Shown here: positions 1 through 8,250 of the stretch, in pieces
Layout: each line of letters begins with the position of its first letter
Numbering within the stretch: position 1 is the stretch's first letter
DNA from: Mycobacterium sp. 1274761.0
Lineage (GTDB): Bacteria; Actinomycetota; Actinomycetes; Mycobacteriales; Mycobacteriaceae
Direction of reading: 5' to 3'
Assembly: GCF_001668615.1 (NCBI RefSeq)
Contig: NZ_LZMC01000009.1
Coordinates: 1-64,000 of the forward strand
DNA: 64,000 nucleotides
Made by a program: the position numbers and the translations under genes
The notes under the pieces: model-generated
The model's input: the letters and a program-made list of their open reading frames with translations, nothing else
Database searches by the model: none
Told to the model about the DNA's origin: nothing

Positions 1-1
1 C

Positions 2-841
2 ACGCCGGGCGGGAGCATCTGGGAAGGCGCGGCGGCTACTGCCGCCCAGGAACGCGCATTGGCCGATCGAACGAAGGTGAACGCCGCCGCGCAGCGCCTT
101 CGTACGACTTCGGCACATGCGCGTGCAGGTGCCAGCGCACTCGCCTCGGCCCGCCAGCAGGTACTGGCCGCCGTGAATGCGGCAAGGGCGGCGGGTTTCG
201 ACGTGGGCGACGACCTCAGCGTGTCCTACGACGACGACGGGACGCCCGCTTCGGCGGCCAAGCGCGCGCAGGCCACATCCATGGCACGCCAGATCTGGCA
301 CAGCGCAGAACAACTGGCCGCGACGGATCGTCGGGTTGCAGACCAGATCAAGAAGTCGTCTGACGGTATTCAGAGCCTGGACTTCGGACTCGGCGGCAGT
401 CCTCCGTTGACCCCCACAGACGGAAAGGGTCCGCACAACGCTGACGACGTCTTCAGGATCGTCGACCCACTGCCACCCGGTAAACAGTCGCACGTTCGTG
501 AGCTGCCGACGTCCGATCAGATCCGGGCCCTTTATGACTGGCTGGCCCAGAACGGGCTGCCGGCTCCGCCGAGCGATTACAAGGGAACCGCGAGCGTGCT
601 GCCCGACGGCACACGGATCGGCATCCGGGAAGACAGTTCGTCTGGCGGAACGACCATCGACATCAAATTCGGTGACGGGCGCGACCCGATGAAGGTCCAT
701 CTACCCAAAGAAGGTGAGGAGCCCCAGCCCGCGCCCGCATCGGGGAACCCTGGCTTCTGGGAAACCGTCGGCGGGATCGGTGTCGCGATACTCGGTGGAA
801 TCGGCTGGGTCGGTCAGCATGCGGCACACCCGTTCAGCTGA
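2..841 (+). CDS. WXG-type (type VII secretion-like) protein with C-terminal toxin-like domain, 5' partial
   Basis: The reading frame is open through the left edge, so the N-terminus is missing; 279 codons are visible. Seen: a Trp-Glu-Gly motif at visible residues 7-9, followed by about 100 Ala- and Gln-rich helical residues, the layout of WXG100/LXG type VII secretion substrates where WxG marks the turn of a helical hairpin. After an Asp-rich linker comes a compact domain (visible residues about 165-245) with LPDGTRIGIRE and TIDIKF motifs. A hydrophobic Gly-rich segment lies near the C-terminus. The motif set resembles C-terminal domains of actinobacterial polymorphic toxins, but that is a recollection. 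No immunity gene is evident downstream. The product is probably exported; its activity is unknown. Confidence 0.6.
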   Translation, partial: TPGGSIWEGAAATAAQERALADRTKVNAAAQRLRTTSAHARAGASALASARQQVLAAVNAARAAGFDVGDDLSVSYDDDGTPASAAKRAQATSMARQIWHSAEQLAATDRRVADQIKKSSDGIQSLDFGLGGSPPLTPTDGKGPHNADDVFRIVDPLPPGKQSHVRELPTSDQIRALYDWLAQNGLPAPPSDYKGTASVLPDGTRIGIREDSSSGGTTIDIKFGDGRDPMKVHLPKEGEEPQPAPASGNPGFWETVGGIGVAILGGIGWVGQHAAHPFS

Positions 842-846
842 GCCGG

Positions 847-1008
847 TCAGCCCATCTGCTCGGACTCCGCCAGCCGCTGATGCAGGCGGGCGCGGATGTC
901 GTCGGGAGTGTAGGAGTTGCGGCGCCGCTGATCACGTGCGACCAGCACGCCACCGGCGACGACACCCGCCACACCGGCCAGCCCGACCCACTTCCAGATG
1001 CTTCGCAT
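847..1008 (-). CDS. Small membrane protein, 53 aa
   Basis: A 54-codon ORF reads on the minus strand from an ATG at 1008. The product begins MRSIWKWVGLAGVAGVVAGG, a single N-terminal membrane segment, followed by a basic DQRRRN stretch and a short amphipathic tail (DDIRARLHQRLAES). The positive charges after the segment suggest a cytoplasmic C-terminus. The gene fits tightly between the convergent stop at 841 and the divergent GTG at 1036. Size and composition match the short single-pass proteins common in mycobacteria; no function can be assigned. Confidence 0.6.
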   Translation of the reverse strand: MRSIWKWVGLAGVAGVVAGGVLVARDQRRRNSYTPDDIRARLHQRLAESEQMG

Positions 1009-1035
1009 GCCCGCCAGTGTGCCTAAGCTGCGCTG

Positions 1036-1731
1036 GTGGATGCGAACACGGTCACCCTCGACCGCGCCCTCGACGAGACCCGCACCGGCGACATTTGGCT
1101 GTTCCGCGGCGCTTCAGGTCCCGATCGCGCGATCCAGACGATGACGAACGCGCCGGTCAACCATGTCGGGATGACCGTGGCGATCGACGATCTGCCGCCG
1201 CTCATATGGCATGCCGAGCTCGGTGACAAGCTGCCCGACATGTGGACGGGGTCCTGTCACCGCGGGGTTCAGCTCAACGATGCCCGCGCGGCCGTCGAGC
1301 GCTGGATGGTCAACTACGGGCAGCGCTGCTGGCTGCGTGAGCTCACTCCCTTCGCGACACGCCAGCAGGAAGACCAGGTGCTCCGCGTCATCGCGCGCAT
1401 GGACGGCACGCCGTTTCCCAGCACCGCCCGATTGACGGGCCGGTGGTTTCGCGGCCGCGTTCCGACTGCGAGCGACTGGACCCGCGGTATCCCCCTCTTG
1501 GACAAGAAGGTTCGCGATTCGGCCCGGCGTAGAAAGGCCGAATCACGCAAGGCCGGCTTGGAAACCGCCTACTGCGCCGAGACCGTCGCGATCACTTACG
1601 AGGAGATGGGCCTGCTGGAAACCGAGAAACACTCCAGCTGGTTCGACCCCGGCAAGTTCTGGAGCGGCGACACGTTGCCGTTGACCGAGGGTTACCAACT
1701 GGGCCGCGAGATCGCTGTCGTTCTCGACTGA
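1036..1731 (+). CDS. Permuted NlpC/P60 (YiiX-like) papain-fold protein
   Basis: 231 aa from GTG 1036. The N-terminus carries TGDIWLFRG and, at residues 42-46, NHVGM with candidate catalytic His43; the C-terminal part has AYCAE with candidate nucleophile Cys180. His before Cys is the circularly permuted arrangement of the YiiX/NlpC-P60-like family, whose members act as amidases, peptidases or acyl hydrolases on cell-wall or lipid substrates. There is no signal peptide, so a cytoplasmic or inner-membrane role is more likely than wall hydrolysis. The family call rests on motif layout only. The next gene follows 59 bp downstream on the same strand. Confidence 0.6.
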   Translation: MDANTVTLDRALDETRTGDIWLFRGASGPDRAIQTMTNAPVNHVGMTVAIDDLPPLIWHAELGDKLPDMWTGSCHRGVQLNDARAAVERWMVNYGQRCWLRELTPFATRQQEDQVLRVIARMDGTPFPSTARLTGRWFRGRVPTASDWTRGIPLLDKKVRDSARRRKAESRKAGLETAYCAETVAITYEEMGLLETEKHSSWFDPGKFWSGDTLPLTEGYQLGREIAVVLD

Positions 1732-1790
1732 TTAGCCGCAGAATTGCCCGATCACGACCTGCGACGTCCCTGCGGCGCTATCGTCCGGCC

Positions 1791-2291
1791 ATGCCGCTGC
1801 ATTATGTGGATCCGAACAAGAAGCACGGCCTTCGGTATCGGGCCCTGGAACGCTTCAGCCGTTCGCCAGCCGGACAGTTCCTGGCGCGCCGCGTCTTTCC
1901 TCGTATCGATCCATGGCTGTATCGGAAGTCCGGCGGCCGATATCCGTGGATCTTCGGTGGCATGTCGACCGCCCCGCTGGTCACCACCGGCGCCAAGTCG
2001 GGCATGCGGCGCGAACATCAGCTGACCTACTTTCACGACGGTCCCGATCCGATCCTGACGGCATCGAACTACGGCGGAGCCAAGCACCCGCAGTGGTACT
2101 ACAACCTGAAGGCCAACCCGCAGTGCGAGTTCGGCGACGAACCCTTCATCGCCAAGGAGATCACCGATCCCGAAGAGCATGACCGCCTGTACCGGCTCGC
2201 AGAGCAGGTGTACGAGGGCTGGAGCGACTACTTGGAGTCGACGAAAGCCGCTGGGCGCACCATTCCGATCTTTCGCCTCATCGCGCGATAG
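1791..2291 (+). CDS. Deazaflavin (F420)-dependent nitroreductase family protein
   Basis: 166 aa from ATG 1791. Residues about 55-140 carry the pattern of the Ddn/DUF385 split beta-barrel family: STAPLVTTGAKSGMRREHQL, then ILTASNYGGAKHPQWYYNL, a close match to the F420-binding core of mycobacterial Ddn-type quinone/nitro reductases. Family members reduce quinones, nitroimidazoles or lipid-derived carbonyls with F420H2 and often sit at the membrane through a basic N-terminal helix; one is present here (residues 15-35). The downstream neighbour is convergent, with three bases between the stop codons. The family is certain; the substrate is not. Confidence 0.85.
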   Translation: MPLHYVDPNKKHGLRYRALERFSRSPAGQFLARRVFPRIDPWLYRKSGGRYPWIFGGMSTAPLVTTGAKSGMRREHQLTYFHDGPDPILTASNYGGAKHPQWYYNLKANPQCEFGDEPFIAKEITDPEEHDRLYRLAEQVYEGWSDYLESTKAAGRTIPIFRLIAR

Positions 2292-2294
2292 GAA

Positions 2295-3305
2295 CTATAG
2301 GCGCGCGAAGCACGGGTTGGCGTCCTCTCTGGGAATGGACGCGTTCTGGCTGGAGAACTTCTCGACGACACCCGTGTCGGTCACCTCGACGCTGTCGGCG
2401 TGAATTCCCAACGGGTAGTTGTCATTCAGCTTCTTCGTCAAGTCGTTGAGCGCCGACTGCACGGCGTCTTTCGGTAACGGACCGGTGACGTCGAGCACCT
2501 CGAGATTGAGATCGCCGTCGGTGACGACCGGTTTGGCGGTGACGCTGTTCTCTCCGGCATCGACGATGATGGTGCCCGCCGCAGGGTCGGTGCGCACACC
2601 GGTGATCAGGTTGCCCACCGCCGGAAGATTGGCCGCAAGGGTGTCCTTGATGCCCGCAGACTTCCACGCCAGCGTCGCGGTGAGGGCGCCGATGGTGCCC
2701 TTGGAATCGCCGGTATCCCGCAACCGCACATCCGACACCGTCACGTCGGCCGTCATCCCCGTCGCGTCCTGCACATTGTGTCCGGCGGTAGACACCGAGA
2801 TGTTGGTGTAGTGGCCGGTCATGTGCTGCCACAGGAACGGCGGGTTGACCCCGTAGGAGATCGTGACACCGTCGCGGACAACGCATTCGGCGACGTCGAC
2901 CAGGACGTCGTCGGCGCGGTGGCGCGCGTAGAGTTCGGCGCCCGCCAGGCTGCCCGCCACCAACGCGATGAGCATTACCGCGATCAGGATCAGCGACTGC
3001 CGGTTGAGGAATCCCTTTCCGTGGCGCTTGTCGGGCGCCGGTTCATCGGTCTGCGGTGCCGGTGTCGGCGGTTGCATGGGTCCACGGCCGGACGGCGGGG
3101 CCGGGGGCGCGAACTTCTCCGTCGCCGGTGCATCTGTCCCGCGGAACCGCGATCGGATCTGTTCAGTCGGCGGTTCCGGCGGCCCCGCTGGCCTTTGTGG
3201 CGGTCGGCCCGGCCGCTGGAGCCGCTGGGTGGGCGGGTCCTGATGGGGACTGCCCCTGCCCTGCCGACCGGGCTGGCCTGGGCCTTGCGGCGGCGGCGTG
3301 GTCAC
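2295..3305 (-). CDS. DUF2993 (LmeA-like) membrane-anchored protein
   Basis: 336 aa. The first 100 residues are Pro/Gly/Gln-rich and disordered; one membrane segment (about residues 104-124, SLILIAVMLIALVAG) is followed by an extracytoplasmic domain of roughly 210 residues with the repeated beta-pattern of DUF2993, the family of the mannan-elongation factor LmeA. The domain starts AELYARHRADD, the usual opening of these lipid-binding-like domains. It is likely anchored in the cytoplasmic membrane facing the periplasm. Many mycobacteria have several paralogues, and which one this is cannot be told from sequence alone. Confidence 0.75.
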   Translation of the reverse strand: MTTPPPQGPGQPGRQGRGSPHQDPPTQRLQRPGRPPQRPAGPPEPPTEQIRSRFRGTDAPATEKFAPPAPPSGRGPMQPPTPAPQTDEPAPDKRHGKGFLNRQSLILIAVMLIALVAGSLAGAELYARHRADDVLVDVAECVVRDGVTISYGVNPPFLWQHMTGHYTNISVSTAGHNVQDATGMTADVTVSDVRLRDTGDSKGTIGALTATLAWKSAGIKDTLAANLPAVGNLITGVRTDPAAGTIIVDAGENSVTAKPVVTDGDLNLEVLDVTGPLPKDAVQSALNDLTKKLNDNYPLGIHADSVEVTDTGVVEKFSSQNASIPREDANPCFARL

Positions 3306-3579
3306 GTGCGCGATTCTGCCTCATCGAACGGCCGACATCGCGACATTCGGGTCAAGGCGGCTGAGTGCCGGTACCGTCGGCAGTCATGGCAGACCTGCTG
3401 GCCCCGGCGATCAGCCTGCTGGTGATGGGAGCGTTCGTCCGAGGCCGAAGCGCCACCCAGCCTGTACGTCGAATCCGAGCAACCCGAACTGAGGCGACGC
3501 TAGCGCCCACCCGAATAGGCAGGTAGACACGCCGCTGCACGGACCGGAGCAACGCCGGTCGGCCGGATAATCTCAGCGC
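3306..3579. other. Divergent intergenic region, 274 bp
   Basis: The region lies between the DUF2993 gene (minus) and the HNH gene (plus) and must hold both promoters. A 46-codon ORF (ATG 3386 to TAG 3526) begins with a hydrophobic stretch (LLAPAISLLVMGAFV) but ends in an Arg/Thr-rich tail of shadow-like composition; I do not call it. No convincing -10/-35 pair or palindrome was seen. Confidence 0.4.
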
Positions 3580-3927
3580 ATGCCGACCCGCAGACCCACG
3601 CGCGCGGCGGGATATGCCCGACGGCGCAGGCGGCGGATGGCTGCCAAAACCCAGGAGCTCACCGCGGCTCAATGGGCAGAGCTAAAGTCGGCGTGGGGCG
3701 GTTGTGCGTACTGCGGAACCAAAGGCACACCGCTGCAGAAGGATTGCGTGCTGCCGATCTCGCGGGGCGGCCGCTACGCGATCGACAACGTCGTCCCGTG
3801 CTGCCGGTCATGCAACACCAGCAAGTGCAATACCGAGGTGACGAGCTGGATGCGACGCAAGAAGCTCGACGAGCGTGGATTCCTGTTGCGCCAGGCCGAG
3901 ATCAGCCAGCTGTTGTTTGCCGACTGA
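3580..3927 (+). CDS. HNH endonuclease family protein with His-to-Cys change
   Basis: 115 aa, with a very basic N-terminus (residues 1-23) followed by an HNH domain. Two CxxC pairs (C42/C45 and C75/C78) form the structural zinc site. The ββα core reads KDCVLPISRGG, DNVVP, CCRSCNTSKC. In the usual HNH core the residue after Asp55 is the general-base His; here codon 56 is TGC (Cys). Asn70 and Asn79 are present. The protein may be a catalytically altered or DNA-binding derivative; I recall similar mycobacterial proteins with the same core, so the change may be fixed. The 3' end overlaps the convergent VOC gene by 26 bp. Confidence 0.75.
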   Translation: MPTRRPTRAAGYARRRRRRMAAKTQELTAAQWAELKSAWGGCAYCGTKGTPLQKDCVLPISRGGRYAIDNVVPCCRSCNTSKCNTEVTSWMRRKKLDERGFLLRQAEISQLLFAD

Positions 3928-4483
3928 CAACATGCCGCGACGGTAGTGTTCGCCGCGCCTGCCACATGACGCGCGGCACCGTCCTCGCCAGATCGGACCG
4001 GCTCTTGGCGAAGCCTTTGATGGCCCGGTAGAACGACCAAACCTGCTGCGGGCTCGGTATTCTCGGCACCCAGGCGAGTTCCCAGTGGATGCCGTTGATC
4101 GAGTCGTCGAAGAACACGGCATAATAGCCGGGCCAGTATTGCGGGTAATCCTTCGGTTCGTCGGTGACGAAAATGCCACGGCTGACGAGGAATTCGCGAT
4201 GGAAGCGATCGACCTCGCTGCGGCTGCGGGCCCACAGCGCGATGTGGTTGATGCCGACCGCCTGGTCAGCGTGCGCCAATTTGCGTCCGGTGCGCGCGGG
4301 TTGAATGCCGATGTAGCTGTGCGGCGTGAGATGCCGCGTCATGTAGTAGATGGACTGGTAGTCCATGTTCATCGACGAGAAGCTGCTGTAGCCAAGCCAG
4401 CCGAACAACGCGTCGTAGAACGCGATCGACTCGTCATAATCCAGCACCGCGAACTCGACGTGATTGACACCGCGCCACCGCAT
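3902..4483 (-). CDS. VOC (glyoxalase/bleomycin-resistance) family protein
   Basis: 193 aa. Two βαβββ modules are visible; candidate metal ligands are His8 (VNHVEF), His80 (INHIAL) and Glu135 (IHWELAW), the His/His/Glu set of vicinal-oxygen-chelate enzymes such as glyoxalases and extradiol dioxygenases. The last 45 residues are basic and extend past the VOC fold into the overlap with the HNH gene (3902-3927). A perfect inverted repeat sits 24-42 bp upstream of its start (4507-4525), suggesting single-operator control. The substrate is unknown. Confidence 0.75.
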   Translation of the reverse strand: MRWRGVNHVEFAVLDYDESIAFYDALFGWLGYSSFSSMNMDYQSIYYMTRHLTPHSYIGIQPARTGRKLAHADQAVGINHIALWARSRSEVDRFHREFLVSRGIFVTDEPKDYPQYWPGYYAVFFDDSINGIHWELAWVPRIPSPQQVWSFYRAIKGFAKSRSDLARTVPRVMWQARRTLPSRHVVSRQTTAG

Positions 4484-4506
4484 CTGCGCCTCCTCGATGA
4501 GACTGC

Positions 4507-4525
4507 GTACTACGAACTGTAGTAC
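4507..4525. promoter_or_regulatory. Perfect 7-5-7 inverted repeat, probable repressor operator
   Basis: GTACTAC (4507-4513), spacer GAACT, GTAGTAC (4519-4525). It lies between the divergent VOC gene (start 4483) and the small membrane protein gene (start 4575), 24 bp and 49 bp from the two starts. Size and symmetry fit a TetR- or MarR-type dimer site. No regulator gene is adjacent, so the cognate protein would be encoded elsewhere. Confidence 0.55.
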
Positions 4526-4574
4526 TCGCGGCGGTGGCGGTAAAGGCCTCTTGCCCTGCTAGCGTGGCTCTGCG

Positions 4575-4880
4575 ATGGGTGCCTCAGACCACCTCAAGGT
4601 CGTGGTGATGGACGGCCCGACGGCGGCCGCGCTGTCGCAGATCCTCCCGCTGCTTTTGTTGACGCTGATCGTGGAGATGCGCCGTACTGCATTGCATCGC
4701 AAGATTTCCCGCGTCCTGTTCGCCGTGTTCTTCGTGGTGTTCGGTGTCATCGAAACGGTGCTTGTGCTGTCGATCGACGGGGAGCTCTACCCGTTCCAGT
4801 TCGGCGATCTGTTGTCGGCGCTTGCCATCTTCGGCCTTCTGGCAATCATTTGCGCGATCTCATTCCTCGAACCGCGCTAG
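4575..4880 (+). CDS. Small three-helix membrane protein
   Basis: 101 aa from ATG 4575. Three hydrophobic segments are visible, at about residues 17-32, 42-64 and 75-97, with a basic loop RRTALHRK between the first two. No enzymatic motif is seen. The gene is divergent from the VOC gene across the 19-bp inverted repeat and may share its control. It resembles small uncharacterised actinobacterial membrane proteins; I cannot name a function. Confidence 0.6.
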   Translation: MGASDHLKVVVMDGPTAAALSQILPLLLLTLIVEMRRTALHRKISRVLFAVFFVVFGVIETVLVLSIDGELYPFQFGDLLSALAIFGLLAIICAISFLEPR

Positions 4881-4924
4881 ACGAGCGACTAGCACCATCT
4901 CTGCTGCCGTTGCCCAAAGCTGGA

Positions 4925-5263
4925 CTACTTGCGGTTAACCCTCACCGCTTCCTGGATCAACGCCTTGAAAGCCGCCGAATCCAACTCGTCGTCCTCCCGC
5001 AGATCGATGGCACGCCCGACGGGGGCCTTGAGGCTCGCGTTGAACAGCTTGTCCGGGTCCGTCAACGACGAGCCCTTGGCGAAATTCACCTTGACCTTGC
5101 CCTTGTATTTTTCCAGCGTGCAGATGAGACCGTCCAAGTAGAAGGCCTGCACACCGTCAGGGTTCGTCCGTGTGCGCCACTTGGTCTGCTCAACGACGTC
5201 GGGCTCGGCATCCTTGATCATCGACCGGATCTCGTCGATCCGCTCAACGCGCCAATCACTCAC
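4925..5263 (-). CDS. DUF1801-type (YdhG-like) small protein
   Basis: 112 aa from GTG 5263 (reads MSDWRVERIDEIRSM). The frame stays open to 5350, but the extra N-terminal residues look non-conserved. Core motifs EQTKWR, FYLDGLICTLEKYKGKVKVNF and SLTDP match the DUF1801/YdhG family of compact alpha+beta proteins with no established enzyme activity. In related proteins the conserved Trp-Lys and KVNF stretches build a ligand pocket. The flanking genes are unrelated, so context does not help. Confidence 0.65.
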   Translation of the reverse strand: MSDWRVERIDEIRSMIKDAEPDVVEQTKWRTRTNPDGVQAFYLDGLICTLEKYKGKVKVNFAKGSSLTDPDKLFNASLKAPVGRAIDLREDDELDSAAFKALIQEAVRVNRK

Positions 5264-5407
5264 AGCGTCAATGTAACCGTGAGATCCCGAACTTGGCGCG
5301 CGCCGCTGGACGACAGCACCCGAGTCATTGAGTCTGTGGTGGCGGCGCAACCGTGCGAGAGGACACCGCCGTGACCGCAGAACTCACGAGCGGCAGCCCA
5401 GCAGCAC

Positions 5408-5806
5408 TCAAACCTGACCCGTCGCCTTCAGCCCGATGCGGTGGCCATCCGGATCGAGCACAATCGCGAAGCGCTGTCCCCAGGGCATGTCTGTCGGCTG
5501 CTTGACGATCGTCACCCCGGCCGTCGCGAGCGCCTCTACCATCGCGTCGAGATGGTTCACGGACGGCAGCTCGAGATCCACTTGCGGGCCGCCGGCTGAT
5601 GGCTGAGGGGCGGTCTCGTCCCACCACGAGGCGAACCCCGTCGAGTGCAGCACGATCGTGATGTTGGCGTTTGTCGAGACCCATGCCTCGGCCGGCTCTT
5701 CGCCGTACCGACTGCGCGCGCGGAACGCGAACCCCAGAAGCTCATAAAATGCACGGCTACGTTCAAGGTCCACGACGATGAGATTGATCTGGACGACAGC
5801 GACCAC
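5408..5806 (-). CDS. VOC family protein
   Basis: 132 aa from GTG 5806; a longer frame to 5863 adds residues that do not fit the fold. One VOC-type repeat pair is visible: NLIVVDLERSRAFYELLGF at the start, and PWGQRFAIVLDPDGHRIGL near the end, the classic second-module signature. The protein resembles small single-domain glyoxalase/fosfomycin-resistance-like members that dimerise to form the active site. A canonical N-terminal His ligand is absent (Asn in INLIVVD), so metal binding is uncertain. Confidence 0.7.
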   Translation of the reverse strand: MVAVVQINLIVVDLERSRAFYELLGFAFRARSRYGEEPAEAWVSTNANITIVLHSTGFASWWDETAPQPSAGGPQVDLELPSVNHLDAMVEALATAGVTIVKQPTDMPWGQRFAIVLDPDGHRIGLKATGQV

Positions 5807-5968
5807 ACGCGAAGTCTTGCATGCCCGCCCTGATTGGACGTCGACCGAATTTGGCGGCGACACAATGTACGGCTGAGAGCTTCACCATGGATATATATGC
5901 ATCGCGAAGCTGTCAGCGTGACATTGTGGCGGGCTCACGCTGGCCCTGATCGTTAGACCGGTATCCGG

Positions 5969-7048
5969 CTAGACGTTGAAGCGGAACTCGACTACGTCGC
6001 CGTCGGCCATGACGTAGTCCTTGCCTTCCATACGCACCTTGCCCGCGGCCTTGGCCGCGGCCATTGATCCGGCCTCGATCAAATCGTCGTAGGAGACAAT
6101 CTCGGCCTTGATGAAGCCCTTCTCGAAATCGGTGTGAATCACCCCGGCGGCCTTCGGCGCCGTGTCCCCCTGATGAATCGTCCAGGCCCGCGACTCCTTG
6201 GGCCCAGCCGTGAGGAACGTCTGCAGCCGTAGCGTGTGGAAGCCGGCGCGGGCCAACGCGTCGAGCCCGCGCTCGGTCTGTCCAATTGATTCCAGCAATT
6301 CGGCGGCCGACTCGTCGTCGAGCTCCTGCAGTTCCGCCTCGATTTTCGCGTCGAGGAACACTGCATCCGCCGGGGCGACCATTCCCTTCAACGACGCGAT
6401 CCGCGCGTCATCTGTGAGGACGGCCTCATCGGCGTTGAAGACATAGAGGAACGGTTTGGTCGTCAACAGGTTCAGCTCGCGCAGCAAGGCGAGATCGACC
6501 GACTGCCCTGCGGCGAACAGCGTTTTGCCGCCGTTGAGGATCTCCTGCGCCGCCACCGCTGCGTCATAGGCCGGCCGTCGCTCCTTGTGGGTGCGGGCCT
6601 CTTTCTCCAGCCGCGGCACCGCCCGCTCCAAAGTTTGCAGGTCGGCCAGAATCAGCTCGGTCTCGATGACCTCGATGTCGGATTTCGGGTCGATCCGCCC
6701 GTCGACGTGAGCCACGTCATCATCGGTGAAGACCCGCACCACCTGACAGATGGCGTCGCTCTCACGGATGTTCGCCAGGAACTTGTTGCCCAGGCCTGCG
6801 CCCTCTGAGGCTCCCTTGACAATCCCGGCGATGTCGACGAACGTCACCGGCGCATGCACAATTTTTTCCGATCCGAACATTTTCGCGAGCTCGTTCAGCC
6901 GCGGGTCCGGCAGCGGCACCACACCTTCGTTGGGCTCGATCGTCGCGAAAGGGTAATTGGCAGCCAGCACGTTGTTGCGCGTCAGCGCGTTGAAGAGCGT
7001 TGACTTACCCACATTCGGCAGACCAACGATTCCCAGGTTCAAGCTCAC
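5969..7048 (-). CDS. ychF: Redox-regulated ATPase/GTPase YchF (Obg-like)
   Basis: 359 aa from GTG 7048. The P-loop GLPNVGKST spans residues 9-17; the DIAG switch II motif and the YchF-specific NADE variant of the G4 motif explain ATP preference in the family. A coiled-coil insert follows and the last 85 residues form a TGS domain ([23 protein letters not shown]). YchF binds ribosomes and modulates the oxidative stress response. Length and motifs are typical (OLA1/YchF about 360 aa; Rv1112 orthologue from memory). It is divergent from the DUF6542 gene. Confidence 0.97.
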   Translation of the reverse strand: MSLNLGIVGLPNVGKSTLFNALTRNNVLAANYPFATIEPNEGVVPLPDPRLNELAKMFGSEKIVHAPVTFVDIAGIVKGASEGAGLGNKFLANIRESDAICQVVRVFTDDDVAHVDGRIDPKSDIEVIETELILADLQTLERAVPRLEKEARTHKERRPAYDAAVAAQEILNGGKTLFAAGQSVDLALLRELNLLTTKPFLYVFNADEAVLTDDARIASLKGMVAPADAVFLDAKIEAELQELDDESAAELLESIGQTERGLDALARAGFHTLRLQTFLTAGPKESRAWTIHQGDTAPKAAGVIHTDFEKGFIKAEIVSYDDLIEAGSMAAAKAAGKVRMEGKDYVMADGDVVEFRFNV

Positions 7049-7131
7049 AGGGACACAAGTCTAGGAGACAACCACGGGCGCGCCAGCGTGCGCTCGCAGC
7101 CACATCGGGCCGAACCCGGTACGGTCGTCAT

Positions 7132-8250
7132 GTGTCAGGACAGCGCGCGAGGTCTGTGATTGCGGCCGAGCATCGCTCCATGATCCCCACGATTACCGGT
7201 GTCCCGTCGTGGGGCGCGGTGCTCATCGCCGTCACGTTCACCGCCCTCGGCTTTGCGTTCGACGCCGGCGCGGGCGGCAGGCAGTTGACCCACGCGTTTG
7301 CTGCGGCCTATGCCATCGGCTGCGTGGCCGCCGTGCTGGCGGTGCGCCAGTCGGGCTTGTTCACTGCCGTGATTCAGCCGCCGCTGATCCTGTTCGTCTG
7401 CGTGCCCGGCGCCTACTTCCTGTTTCACGGCGGTGAGATGGACGGCCTCAAGGATCTGCTGATCAACTGCGGCTATCCGTTGATCGAGCGGTTCCCGCTG
7501 ATGTTCTTCACCTCGGCGATCGTGCTGTTGATCGGGCTTCTCCGCTGGTACCAGGGGATGGGCCGCCGCACCGCGTCCGCGCAAGCCGCCGAGGCCGCGC
7601 CGTCGAATCGGCTCGCGACGGTCGCGGCCAAGATCTTCGGTCTGCTGTCCCGCGATACCGCCGACGAGGACGACGACAAGCCGCTCCGGCGGCGCAAGCA
7701 GCATTCCATCGACAGAGCGGCCAAGGCGCCCAAGACCGCCCGGACCCCCAGGACCTCGACGGCGACGGCGCGGAGCCGCAGCGGTCGTCCCACCAAGCGC
7801 ACACAGCCGTCGCGGTCACGCCACACCAGGCCGCCGGAAACCGAGATCATCGAGCCGGTGACCGAGCGCCCACGTCGGCCCCGGCCCGCGCGCCGCGCGA
7901 CCGACCCGTCGGTGCCGCCTGCGGAGCCGCGCCGTCGCACCAGGTCGTCGTCGACGCGGTCGTCATCGTCACGGACGTCGTCGTCGCGCGAACCTCGCAA
8001 GCAGCCACCGCCGAGCGAGCGCAGGACGGCCTACAAACGACCCAGCCGGTTCGAGGGGTTCGACGGCTTCGAGCCGTTCGAGCCGCACGGCACCAACGGC
8101 AGCAACGGCAACGGCGCGCTCAACGGCACCCATCACCCGGTATCGCGGGTGCGCTACCGCGGCGGTGACGAGGGCGATCAGCGTACGCAGTACCGGGCGC
8201 GGCCACGCACACCCAAACACCGGGCCGAGGCCTGGGAATACGACGTTTAG
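7132..8250 (+). CDS. DUF6542-type membrane protein with basic disordered tail
   Basis: 372 aa with GTG 7132 as start; the frame extends to 7000 but that would overlap the ychF start, and the residues from SGQRARS fit better. Four membrane helices lie between about residues 20 and 140 ([63 protein letters not shown]). The remaining 230 residues are Arg/Ser/Pro-rich, strongly basic and presumably cytoplasmic, ending in [19 protein letters not shown]. The product corresponds by position to Rv1111c. Function is unknown; the tail could bind nucleic acid or acidic partners. The stop overlaps the convergent ispH stop by 4 bp. Confidence 0.7.
   Translation: MSGQRARSVIAAEHRSMIPTITGVPSWGAVLIAVTFTALGFAFDAGAGGRQLTHAFAAAYAIGCVAAVLAVRQSGLFTAVIQPPLILFVCVPGAYFLFHGGEMDGLKDLLINCGYPLIERFPLMFFTSAIVLLIGLLRWYQGMGRRTASAQAAEAAPSNRLATVAAKIFGLLSRDTADEDDDKPLRRRKQHSIDRAAKAPKTARTPRTSTATARSRSGRPTKRTQPSRSRHTRPPETEIIEPVTERPRRPRPARRATDPSVPPAEPRRRTRSSSTRSSSSRTSSSREPRKQPPPSERRTAYKRPSRFEGFDGFEPFEPHGTNGSNGNGALNGTHHPVSRVRYRGGDEGDQRTQYRARPRTPKHRAEAWEYDV

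Noticed and set aside
3386..3526. 46-codon ORF with hydrophobic start in the DUF2993/HNH gap
   Set aside because: The tail is Arg/Thr-rich like shadow frames, there is no clear ribosome site, and I recognise no homologue.
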